Source of the DNA: Pseudophaeobacter sp. EL27
GTDB taxonomy: Bacteria > Pseudomonadota > Alphaproteobacteria > Rhodobacterales > Rhodobacteraceae
NCBI RefSeq assembly: GCF_900313025.1
Contig: NZ_OMPQ01000011.1
Location: 310,001-374,000, forward strand
Reading direction: 5' to 3'
DNA length: 64,000 bases
A program made the position numbers and the translations under genes. Shown piece by piece: positions 1 through 7,558 of the stretch (positions within the stretch are counted from its first letter, which is position 1; each line of letters begins with the position of its first letter). The notes below the pieces were generated by a model. It did no database searches. It was given only the letters and a program-made list of their open reading frames with translations, and had not been told where the DNA came from.

Positions 1-1
1 C

Positions 2-565
2 GATACCTTCCTGATCGTCGACCCGCTGGATGGCACCAAGGAATTCATCCATCGCCGTGGCGATTTTACGGTGAATATCGCGCTGGTCGAAAAGGGCGCG
101 CCAACCCGGGGGGTGGTCTATGCGCCGGCAAAGAACCGCATGTTCTTTACCCTGGCAGATGGCAGCGCTGTAGAAGAAACCGGCGCCTTTGACCCCGCAG
201 TGATTGGTGAGACCAACCCGATCCGTGTTGCGCAAAGCGACAATGCCGCGCTGATGGTTGTGGCCTCCAAATCGCACCGCGACCAGGCGACCGAGGACTA
301 CATCAACAAGTACAACGTCAAAGACAGCAAAAGCGCAGGCTCCTCGCTGAAGTTCTGTCTGGTGGCAACCGGCGAGGCCGATATCTATCCCCGCGTTGGC
401 CGCACCATGGAGTGGGACACTGCCGCAGGGCATGCGGTTCTGTCTGGTGCCGGGGGCAAGGTGGTTCGCTTTGACGACCATTCGCCGCTGCTCTATGGCA
501 AGGAAGACTATGCCAACCCTTTCTTTATTGCCACTGCACCTGATGTTGAGTTGAAGGAAGCCTGA
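2..565 (+). CDS. cysQ: 3'(2'),5'-bisphosphate nucleotidase CysQ (5'-truncated by the window edge)
   Basis: Hydrolyses PAP, the by-product of PAPS-dependent sulfate transfer and sulfate reduction, to AMP and phosphate. The reading frame is open from base 2 and begins inside the inositol-monophosphatase-family metal site: the first residues contain VDPLDGTKEF, where Asp, Asp and Thr bind Mg2+. A second family signature is the late segment WDTAAGHAVLSGAGG, with its conserved Trp-Asp. About 187 residues are present of a usual ~265, so the N-terminal third lies upstream of the window. The TGA stop shares bases with the ATG of kdsB (TGATG), indicating translational coupling. The sulfotransferase gene about 7 kb downstream would generate its substrate, a suggestive link only. 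Confidence 0.88.
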   Translation, partial: DTFLIVDPLDGTKEFIHRRGDFTVNIALVEKGAPTRGVVYAPAKNRMFFTLADGSAVEETGAFDPAVIGETNPIRVAQSDNAALMVVASKSHRDQATEDYINKYNVKDSKSAGSSLKFCLVATGEADIYPRVGRTMEWDTAAGHAVLSGAGGKVVRFDDHSPLLYGKEDYANPFFIATAPDVELKEA

Positions 566-1365
566 TGTCCGTTCTGATCGTCATTCCTGCCCGCTATGCC
601 TCCACCCGCTATCCTGGCAAACCCCTGGTAGAGCTCACCGGGGCCAATGGGGACAAGCTCACACTGATTGAACGATCCTGGCGCGCGGCCTGCGCGGTTC
701 AGGGCGTTGATCGCGTGGTTGTGGCAACCGATGACGATCGTATCCAGGCCGCCGCCCGAGGCTTTGGAGCCGAGGTGGTGATGACCTCGCAGAGCTGCGC
801 CAATGGCACCGAACGCTGTGCCGAGGCCCATGCGGCGCTGGGCGGTGGCTATGAGGTGGTGGTGAACCTACAGGGCGACGCGCCGCTGACGCCGCATTGG
901 TTCGTTGAGGATCTGGTGGCAGGGCTGCGCGCCGCTCCTGAAATGGGGCTGGCGACCCCGGTGCTGCAATGTGATGGCGATACACTCAACAGCCTGCTGA
1001 AGGATCGTGCAGAGGGGCGCGTTGGCGGCACCACGGCAGTTTTTGGCCAGGATCACAGTGGGCTTTACTTCTCCAAAGAAGTCATTCCTTTTTGCGCGGA
1101 ACGCTTTGAGGGGGACGGGCTGACACCGGTCTTTCACCACGTTGGGGTCTATGCCTATCGGCCCGATGCGCTGGCCGACTATCCCAGCTGGCCCGTTGGC
1201 CCATTGGAGCAACTCGAGGGGTTGGAGCAGCTGCGCTTCCTGGAAAACAACCGCAAGATCCTCTGTGTTGAGGTGGAGGCGCGTGGCCGGGAGTTCTGGG
1301 AGCTGAACAATCCCGAAGATGTGGCGCGTATTGAGGCGATGATGGTTAAGATGGGAAAGAACTAG
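565..1365 (+). CDS. kdsB: 3-deoxy-manno-octulosonate cytidylyltransferase (CMP-Kdo synthetase)
   Basis: Activates Kdo with CTP to give CMP-Kdo, the donor for the inner core of lipopolysaccharide; cytoplasmic. The 266-residue length fits the family. The N-terminus carries the nucleotide-binding signature PARYASTRYPGKPL at residues 8-21, followed by VVATDDDRI and an NLQGDAPL segment containing the metal-binding Asp. The C-terminal LEQLEGLEQLR stretch is typical of KdsB. The start ATG overlaps the cysQ stop, so translation is probably coupled. The Kdo-precursor isomerase KdsD is encoded at 12.7-13.7 kb on the other strand, so both Kdo steps are in this window but not in one operon. Confidence 0.93.
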   Translation: MSVLIVIPARYASTRYPGKPLVELTGANGDKLTLIERSWRAACAVQGVDRVVVATDDDRIQAAARGFGAEVVMTSQSCANGTERCAEAHAALGGGYEVVVNLQGDAPLTPHWFVEDLVAGLRAAPEMGLATPVLQCDGDTLNSLLKDRAEGRVGGTTAVFGQDHSGLYFSKEVIPFCAERFEGDGLTPVFHHVGVYAYRPDALADYPSWPVGPLEQLEGLEQLRFLENNRKILCVEVEARGREFWELNNPEDVARIEAMMVKMGKN

Positions 1366-1600
1366 ACAAATTTCCCCTAGCCGTTCCTCCCACTTTTTTA
1401 TGATCTTGGTGACGGAGTTGCGCTAGGTCATGAAACCAGTGTGATGTTTAATTAGAGTATTCCGTGGAGGGGCATCCCCTTGATGCCTTCAGATAGGTCG
1501 CACCCAAGCAGGATAGATGGGTGGCTGACACATTGGCTGGTCAGCTGACTGCCTTTGCGCGAGATAAAATGGCCCTTGACGTAGATGAGTGAGAAATCCG

Positions 1601-2503
1601 ATGCGTAAAAAAGTAACAAAAGCGATTTTCCCGGTTGCGGGTCTTGGCACGCGTTTTCTGCCTGCGACCAAATCGGTGCCCAAGGAAATCATGACCCTGG
1701 TGGACCGCCCGCTGGTGCAATATGCCATCGATGAGGCCCGCGCTGCCGGCATCAAGGAATTCATCTTTGTCACCTCGCGGGGCAAGGGCGCCCTGGAGGA
1801 TTACTTTGACCACTCGCCTGTGCTGGAGCAGGAGCTGCGCAAGAAGGGCAAGGATGCGCTGTTGGAGATCCTTAAGGACACCAATATGGACAGCGGCGCC
1901 ATCGCCTATATCCGCCAGCATCGCGCCCTGGGCCTGGGCCATGCGGTTTGGTGCGCGCGGCGCCTAATCGCCAATGAACCCTTTGCGGTGATCCTGCCCG
2001 ATGATGTCATCGCCGCCGAGACCCCCTGCCTGCAGCAGATGGTCGAGACCTATGAGGAGATCGGCGGCAATATGGTCGCTACCATGGAAATCGCCCCCGA
2101 GCAGACCGCCTCTTACGGGGTGCTGGACCCGGTGCCCGGCGCCGCAACCTCCGGCGCGGTGGTGGCGGCGCGCGGCATGGTGGAAAAGCCTGACCCGGCC
2201 AAGGCGCCCTCAAACCTGGCGGTGATTGGCCGCTATATCCTGTCGCCCTCAGTGCTGCGCAATCTCAACCAGATGAAATCGGGGGCCGGTGGAGAGATCC
2301 AGCTCACCGATGCCATCGCCGAGGATATCGCGGCCGAGGTGCCGACCCATGGGTTCCGCTTCAAGGGCGAGCGCTATGACTGCGGCTCCAAGGCGGGGTT
2401 CCTGCAGGCGACGGTCTCCTTTGCCCTATCGCGCCCCGAGCTGCGCGACGATCTGATGCAGCATCTGCAAAAGGTCACCCAGATCGAAAATACCGCGGAG
2501 TAA
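1601..2503 (+). CDS. galU: UTP--glucose-1-phosphate uridylyltransferase
   Basis: Makes UDP-glucose from UTP and glucose-1-phosphate, feeding exopolysaccharide and LPS sugars. The N-terminal GLGTRFLPATK at residues 14-24 is the nucleotidyltransferase signature, followed by VPKEIM with the conserved Lys and a VILPDDVI metal site. At 300 residues it matches bacterial GalU. An in-frame GTG four codons upstream (1589) would extend it, but I prefer ATG at 1601 because GalU proteins normally begin MRKKV. galE follows after 71 bases in the same direction, consistent with a UDP-sugar unit. About 235 bases separate it from kdsB, so it probably has its own promoter. Confidence 0.94.
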   Translation: MRKKVTKAIFPVAGLGTRFLPATKSVPKEIMTLVDRPLVQYAIDEARAAGIKEFIFVTSRGKGALEDYFDHSPVLEQELRKKGKDALLEILKDTNMDSGAIAYIRQHRALGLGHAVWCARRLIANEPFAVILPDDVIAAETPCLQQMVETYEEIGGNMVATMEIAPEQTASYGVLDPVPGAATSGAVVAARGMVEKPDPAKAPSNLAVIGRYILSPSVLRNLNQMKSGAGGEIQLTDAIAEDIAAEVPTHGFRFKGERYDCGSKAGFLQATVSFALSRPELRDDLMQHLQKVTQIENTAE

Positions 2504-2515
2504 TGCCCGCCATGG

Positions 2516-2534
2516 CCCTGCCCCAGGGGCGGGG
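2516..2534 (+). terminator. GC-rich hairpin between galU and galE
   Basis: CCCTGCCCC and GGGGCGGGG flank a single A 13 bases after the galU stop; one pair is G-T and the innermost pairs must open to form a loop. There is no T-tract, so this may attenuate or stabilise mRNA ends rather than terminate transcription. Confidence 0.3.
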
Positions 2535-2574
2535 TCACGACTGATCTATATGACCTTTGAAAGGCATTATCGAC

Positions 2575-3558
2575 GTGAAGACTGTTCTTGTGACCGGCGG
2601 TGCCGGATATATCGGATCACATGCCTGTAAGGCGCTGAAAGCGGCGGACTACACCCCTGTGACCTTTGATAATCTGGTAACAGGCTGGAAAGATGCAGTA
2701 AAATTTGGTCCTTTTGAACAGGGCGATCTGCAGGATCGCGCCCGGCTGGATGAGGTCTTTGCCAAGCATAGGCCCGTTGCGGTGATGCATTTTGCTGCCC
2801 TGAGCCAGGTTGGCGAAGCGATGAGCGAACCGGGGCGTTACTGGGCCAATAACACTGGAGGTTCGCTGAACCTGATTGAGGCGGCGGTGGCTGCGGAATG
2901 TCTGGACTTTGTATTCTCCTCCACCTGCGCCACCTATGGCGAGCATGACAATGTGGTGCTTGATGAAAACACGCCACAGCTGCCGCTGAACGCCTATGGC
3001 GCCTCCAAACGCGCGGTTGAGGATATTCTGAAGGATTTTGGCGCCGCATATGGGCTGCGCTCGGTGATCTTTCGCTATTTCAACGTGGCCGGGGCGGACC
3101 CCGAGGCTGAGGTGGGGGAATTCCACCGCCCCGAAACCCATCTGGTGCCGTTGGTGCTGGATGCCATCGACGGCAAACGCGACGCGCTAACGATTTTTGG
3201 AACCGATTACGACACCCCGGATGGGACTTGTATCCGCGACTATGTGCATGTCTGTGATCTGGTCGATGCCCATGTGCTGGGGTTGAACTGGCTGGAACAG
3301 GGCAAGGGCAGTCAGGTGTTCAACCTGGGCACCGGATCCGGTTTTTCCGTACGAGAGGTCATGGACCGAGGCGCCGCTGTCACGGGTCGGCCCGTGCCCT
3401 GCAACACTGGTCCGCGCCGGGCTGGGGATTGCACCAAACTGGTTTCGGGATCGACCCGCGCCATCACTGATCTTGGCTGGTCGCCAAAGCGCTCTGATCT
3501 CGACACCATGATCGCTGATGCCTGGAAATGGCATCAGACAGGCCACTACGAGGCGTGA
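2575..3558 (+). CDS. galE: UDP-glucose 4-epimerase
   Basis: Interconverts UDP-glucose and UDP-galactose with bound NAD. An extended short-chain dehydrogenase fold is evident: GGAGYIGS at residues 8-15 binds NAD, the SSTCATYG segment supplies the catalytic Ser/Thr, and YGASK has Tyr141 and Lys145. Later FRYFNVAGA and CIRDYVHV are GalE-specific. I place the start at GTG 2575, ten bases after an AAAGG motif, because that gives the standard MKTVLVTGG N-terminus; a TTG at 2557 would add six residues. It supplies UDP-galactose for the glycosyltransferases immediately downstream. Confidence 0.92.
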   Translation: MKTVLVTGGAGYIGSHACKALKAADYTPVTFDNLVTGWKDAVKFGPFEQGDLQDRARLDEVFAKHRPVAVMHFAALSQVGEAMSEPGRYWANNTGGSLNLIEAAVAAECLDFVFSSTCATYGEHDNVVLDENTPQLPLNAYGASKRAVEDILKDFGAAYGLRSVIFRYFNVAGADPEAEVGEFHRPETHLVPLVLDAIDGKRDALTIFGTDYDTPDGTCIRDYVHVCDLVDAHVLGLNWLEQGKGSQVFNLGTGSGFSVREVMDRGAAVTGRPVPCNTGPRRAGDCTKLVSGSTRAITDLGWSPKRSDLDTMIADAWKWHQTGHYEA

Positions 3559-3592
3559 GGTGACGCGCGAGGCCCATACAGCAGCCTGGGGA

Positions 3593-4603
3593 TTGCAGGG
3601 TTGGGGCGCAAAGTACCAGATGCGCATACGTCGGCGGCGCCTGTTGTGGCGCTGCTTGCGATCTCGCCACCAGCTAAAGGTCCTGGCTGATCGCAGTGAC
3701 AGGATTGGGGCCGATGATATTCTCGTGGTGGCCGTCCTGCGCAATGAGAGGGCGCGGTTACCGTATTTTCTGCAATATTATCGGGATCTGGGCGTCTCGC
3801 ATTTTTTGATTGTGGACAATGACAGTAACGATGGCACGGCCGCTTTGCTGGAAGAGCAGGAGGATGTTTCGGTTTGGCAAACCAAGGCCAGCTATCGTGA
3901 AAGCCGTTTTGGCGTCGATTGGGCCGGTTGGCTGTTGATGCGCTATGGTCATGGGCATTGGTGCCTGACCGTAGATGCCGATGAGATCCTGACTTTCCCC
4001 CATGCTGATCAGCGTAACCTTAAAGACCTTACGGGGTGGCTGGATCAGCGTGGCGCAAAGGCTTTTGCTGCGGTCATGCTGGATATGTATCCCAAAGGGT
4101 CCATTGGCGCCGTGCCCTATGAGGAAGGCACGGATCCATTCGAGTTGCTCAGCTGGTTTGATGGCGAAGGCTATACCTGGGAGTATCAACAGCGATATCG
4201 CAATGTTTCGATCCGAGGTGGTGTACGTAAAAGACTGTTTTTTAGAGATAACCCAGAACAGTCACCACATCTTCACAAGATTCCGCTGGTGCGGTGGAAT
4301 CGCCGATATGCCTATGTAAGCTCCACCCATATTGCTTTGCCGCAGGTGTTGAACCAGGCGTTTGATCACCGGCTTGGGCTGCCAACGGGGGTTTTGTTGC
4401 ATAGTAAGTTTCTGGCGGAGGTGATCGACAAGTCCGCTGAGGAAAAACAGCGGCAGCAACATTTCACCCATGTCGAGCGTTACACGCAATACTATGACAA
4501 TCTGATAGCAGCTCCGGATCTTTGGGGCGCAGAATCGGTTCGCTACAAGGGCTGGCAGCAGCTTGAGGCTCTTGGTCTGATGACACAGGGTGACTGGACG
4601 TGA
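3593..4603 (+). CDS. glycosyltransferase family 2 protein (paralogue 1)
   Basis: Probable glycosyltransferase acting on a surface polysaccharide; donor and acceptor unknown. It belongs to the compact GT2 subgroup with LRNERARLPYFLQYY near residues 49-63, HFLIVDNDSNDGT, and a DADE metal-binding motif at 128-131. The N-terminus is very basic (a run of Arg around residues 11-16). The chosen TTG start (337 residues) is based on alignment with the neighbouring paralogue at 4845, which also starts at TTG and shares the pattern Trp-x(3-4)-Tyr-x-Met-Arg-x-Arg-Arg; ATG at 3620 is the alternative. No signal peptide or membrane span is visible, so it is probably cytoplasmic. It starts 34 bases after galE, suggesting cotranscription. 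Confidence 0.8.
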   Translation: MQGWGAKYQMRIRRRRLLWRCLRSRHQLKVLADRSDRIGADDILVVAVLRNERARLPYFLQYYRDLGVSHFLIVDNDSNDGTAALLEEQEDVSVWQTKASYRESRFGVDWAGWLLMRYGHGHWCLTVDADEILTFPHADQRNLKDLTGWLDQRGAKAFAAVMLDMYPKGSIGAVPYEEGTDPFELLSWFDGEGYTWEYQQRYRNVSIRGGVRKRLFFRDNPEQSPHLHKIPLVRWNRRYAYVSSTHIALPQVLNQAFDHRLGLPTGVLLHSKFLAEVIDKSAEEKQRQQHFTHVERYTQYYDNLIAAPDLWGAESVRYKGWQQLEALGLMTQGDWT

Positions 4604-4844
4604 GCGTCTCTGTAGCTTGAAACGGGTGATCCAGATCAGGCCATATCGGAACTGGAATATCTGGATCGGAGCTGGGATTGGCTGCGGAAACAATCTGTTT
4701 ACCTCGTGACTCGCAGTCTTTATTGTCCTGAAAACAGAAACAATATCTCGTGTCGTCTCTTACCATTGAAACGCCATATTAAGCGCTGAAAAGCTATACT
4801 AAGCGGGTGCGGTAACAGGTAATGGATATCGTAGGGACAAATTT

Positions 4845-5855
4845 TTGAAGATCTGGCAGTCATATCGCATGCGGCTACGGCGAAAACGGCACTTGATCCG
4901 TGCCGTGCGAAAGTCGAGAGAGCTGCGCACCCTACAGGACAATACCAATCGCATTCGCCCCAGTGATGTTCTGCTGGTGTCAACCATGCGGAATGAGCAG
5001 ATCCGACTGCCCTATTTTCTCGAATACTACCGCAAACTGGGGGTCAATCACTTCCTCTTTGTCGACAATGGCTCGGTGGATGACACCACCCGGTATTTGA
5101 GCGGAATGGCCGATGTCTCGCTGTGGCAGACCCATGCCAGTTATCGGCGCTCCCATTTTGGCATTGACTGGATGAACTACCTCAAGCGCAAATATGCGCA
5201 TGGGCATTGGGTGTTGGTGGTCGATCCGGATGAGTTCTTTATCTACCCGTTCTGTGATACCCGCCCAATTCAGGCACTAACGGATTGGTTGGATAACTCT
5301 GCCATCCGCAGCTTCTCGGCGATGTTGGTTGATACCTATCCCAAGGGTCGTTTGAATGATGCACCCTACCAGGCCGGGCAAAACCCGCTGGAGATCGCCA
5401 ACTGGTTCGACAGCGGCAATTATTCGATTAGCAAGAACCACCTGTATGGTAATCTCTGGATCCAGGGTGGGCCACGCGCGCGGGTGTTTTTTGCGGATGA
5501 GCCCAAAAAGGCCCCAGCCCTAAACAAGATCCCATTGGTGAAATGGGATCGCCGCTATGCCTTTGTCAGCTCGACCCATTCCCTGCTGCCACGCGGGTTG
5601 AACCAGGTCTACGAGACCGATGGCGGTGAAAAGGCCAGTGGCGCGCTGCTGCATACCAAATTTCTCGATACCCTGGGTGCCAAAGCCGCAGAGGAGCTGG
5701 CGCGTAGCGAGCACTATGCCAATTCACGCGAGTATAAGGCCTATGCCGAAGGTCTGGAACAACAGCCCGAGCTTTGGTGCAAATGGAGCGAGAAATATAT
5801 CAACTGGCGCCAGCTGGAGATCCTCGGTCTAATGTCCAAGGGTAACTGGGCATGA
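4845..5855 (+). CDS. glycosyltransferase family 2 protein (paralogue 2)
   Basis: A close paralogue of the preceding gene (336 versus 337 residues), sharing MRNE-x-IRLPYFLEYYRKLGV, HFLFVDNGS, the DPDE metal site at residues 127-130, a KIPLVKWDRRYAFVSSTH block and the C-terminal WRQLEILGLM ending. It probably adds another sugar to the same glycan. TTG is used as start with an AGGGA motif about nine bases upstream. A 241-base gap separates the two paralogues, AT-richer than the genes and without an obvious terminator. Its stop overlaps the ATG of the next gene (ATGA), so these two are translationally coupled. Confidence 0.82.
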   Translation: MKIWQSYRMRLRRKRHLIRAVRKSRELRTLQDNTNRIRPSDVLLVSTMRNEQIRLPYFLEYYRKLGVNHFLFVDNGSVDDTTRYLSGMADVSLWQTHASYRRSHFGIDWMNYLKRKYAHGHWVLVVDPDEFFIYPFCDTRPIQALTDWLDNSAIRSFSAMLVDTYPKGRLNDAPYQAGQNPLEIANWFDSGNYSISKNHLYGNLWIQGGPRARVFFADEPKKAPALNKIPLVKWDRRYAFVSSTHSLLPRGLNQVYETDGGEKASGALLHTKFLDTLGAKAAEELARSEHYANSREYKAYAEGLEQQPELWCKWSEKYINWRQLEILGLMSKGNWA

Positions 5856-7555
5856 GCACCGTTGGGATCATCATGCTGGTGCATACGGCGCTGGACCGTG
5901 CCGCCGAGGTGGCGCGTCACTGGACTGCGAGCGGCTGTCCTGTGGTGCTGCATGTGGACAAGAATGTTGATGGCGCCACTTTTCGCAATTTCCGCCAAAG
6001 CCTGGCGCAGGACCCGCTCATCAAGTTCAGCAAAAGGCATCGCTGCGAATGGGGTACCTGGGGCATCGTTGCCGCCTCGCAATCGGCCTCGATGCTGATG
6101 CTGAAAGAATTTCAGGAGGTGCGTCACGTCTACCTGTCCTCTGGGTCCTGCCTGCCGCTACGCCCGGTTGACGAGCTGGTGGATTATCTGGCGGCCCGCC
6201 CGCGCACTGATTTCATCGAAAGCGCCACCACGGCGGATGTACCCTGGATCGTTGGGGGCTTGGATTTTGAACGTTTCACCCTGCGTTTTCCCTTCTCCTG
6301 GAAAAGGCACCGCTATCTGTTTGACCGCTACGTTGATCTGCAACGCCGTCTGGGCATGCGTCGGCGTATCCCGGCTGGGTTGGTCCCGCATATGGGCAGC
6401 CAATGGTGGTGTCTGACTCGGCAAACCCTGTCAGCCATTCTGGAAGACCCCGAACGCCCGACCTATGATAGCTATTTCCAAAAGGTCTGGATTCCGGATG
6501 AGAGCTATTACCAGACGTTGGCGCGGCAATATTCCACCAATATTGAAAGCCGTTCGCTGACGCTGTCCAAGTTCGATTTTCAGGGCAAACCGCATATCTT
6601 TTATGATGACCATCTACAGCTGCTGCGCCGCTCGGATTGTTTTGTCGCCCGCAAGATCTGGCCACGCGCGGACCGGCTGTATCAGGCCTTTTTGACCGAT
6701 AGCGCCGGGGCGATGAAAAAGACCGAACCCAACCCCGGCAAAATTGACCGTATTTTTGCCAAGGCGGTGGAGCGGCGCACCCGTGGTCGCCCGGGGCTCT
6801 ATATGCAGAGCCGTTTTCCGGGGCGCTGGTCTGTCAACAGTGTCACCTCCAACCCCTATTCGGTGTTTCACGGCTTTACCGAGCTGTTTGAAGACTTTGA
6901 GAGCTGGCTCACACGGATCACCGGGGCCCGGGTGCATGGGCATCTTTTTGCGCCAGAGCGGGCCGAGCTGTCCGGCGGTGGCGCGATGATCAATGGCGCA
7001 TTGAGCGATAGCGCCAAGATGCGCGATTATAACGTGCAGAGCTTTTTGACCAATCTGATCTGGAATACCCGTGGTGAGCGGCAGTGTTTTCAGTTTGGGC
7101 CAGGTGATAACCAGAAAATCTGCAAGGTTCTGGCTCGCGATCCCAATGCGCAGATCTCGGTGATCAGCGGTGCCTGGGCGGTGCCACTGTTCCGCTCCAA
7201 CCAGAATTTCACCGAGCTGCGCCGCGCGGCCGCCCGGCTGCAACAGGTTGAAGCCAAATACCTGAACCAGCTGCGCGATCAGGAAACCAAAGCGCGGGTG
7301 CGGATCTGGACCATGGCCGAATTCATCGAGGCGCCGATGGAGCCTTTGCAAACCATTCTGGATGAGCTGGGCCCACAGATGCCCCGCCATTTGAGCGAGG
7401 CGCCGACGATGGTGAACCTCGACGGCTTTGGGCAGTTCCTGCAAAATCTTAAGAACCAGGGCATGCATCCCTATCTGATGGGGGATTTCCCGGTAGAGCA
7501 GGGGCCGGTAAACATGCCAAAACCTCCCAGAAAACCCTATCTGGTGCGAAAATAA
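5852..7555 (+). CDS. core-2/I-branching beta-1,6-N-acetylglucosaminyltransferase-like protein (GT14-like) with C-terminal extension
   Basis: The N-terminal ~270 residues resemble GT14 branching enzymes: IIMLVHTALDRA at the start, HVDKNVDG, an SGSCLPLRP segment, GSQWWCLTR near residue 185, and WIPDESYYQT, whose Pro-Asp-Glu-Ser matches the family's active-site acidic pair. Residues from about 290 to 567 form a second region of unknown function (possibly the DUF5927/DUF5928-type extension of Rhodobacteraceae homologues, from memory), with a FHGFTELFEDFESWL segment and no motif I can assign. No signal peptide is visible. It overlaps the upstream GT2 gene by four bases and is followed three bases later by the sulfotransferase, so the set is probably one transcript. 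Donor and acceptor are unknown. Confidence 0.75.
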   Translation: MSTVGIIMLVHTALDRAAEVARHWTASGCPVVLHVDKNVDGATFRNFRQSLAQDPLIKFSKRHRCEWGTWGIVAASQSASMLMLKEFQEVRHVYLSSGSCLPLRPVDELVDYLAARPRTDFIESATTADVPWIVGGLDFERFTLRFPFSWKRHRYLFDRYVDLQRRLGMRRRIPAGLVPHMGSQWWCLTRQTLSAILEDPERPTYDSYFQKVWIPDESYYQTLARQYSTNIESRSLTLSKFDFQGKPHIFYDDHLQLLRRSDCFVARKIWPRADRLYQAFLTDSAGAMKKTEPNPGKIDRIFAKAVERRTRGRPGLYMQSRFPGRWSVNSVTSNPYSVFHGFTELFEDFESWLTRITGARVHGHLFAPERAELSGGGAMINGALSDSAKMRDYNVQSFLTNLIWNTRGERQCFQFGPGDNQKICKVLARDPNAQISVISGAWAVPLFRSNQNFTELRRAAARLQQVEAKYLNQLRDQETKARVRIWTMAEFIEAPMEPLQTILDELGPQMPRHLSEAPTMVNLDGFGQFLQNLKNQGMHPYLMGDFPVEQGPVNMPKPPRKPYLVRK

Positions 7556-7558
7556 ATT

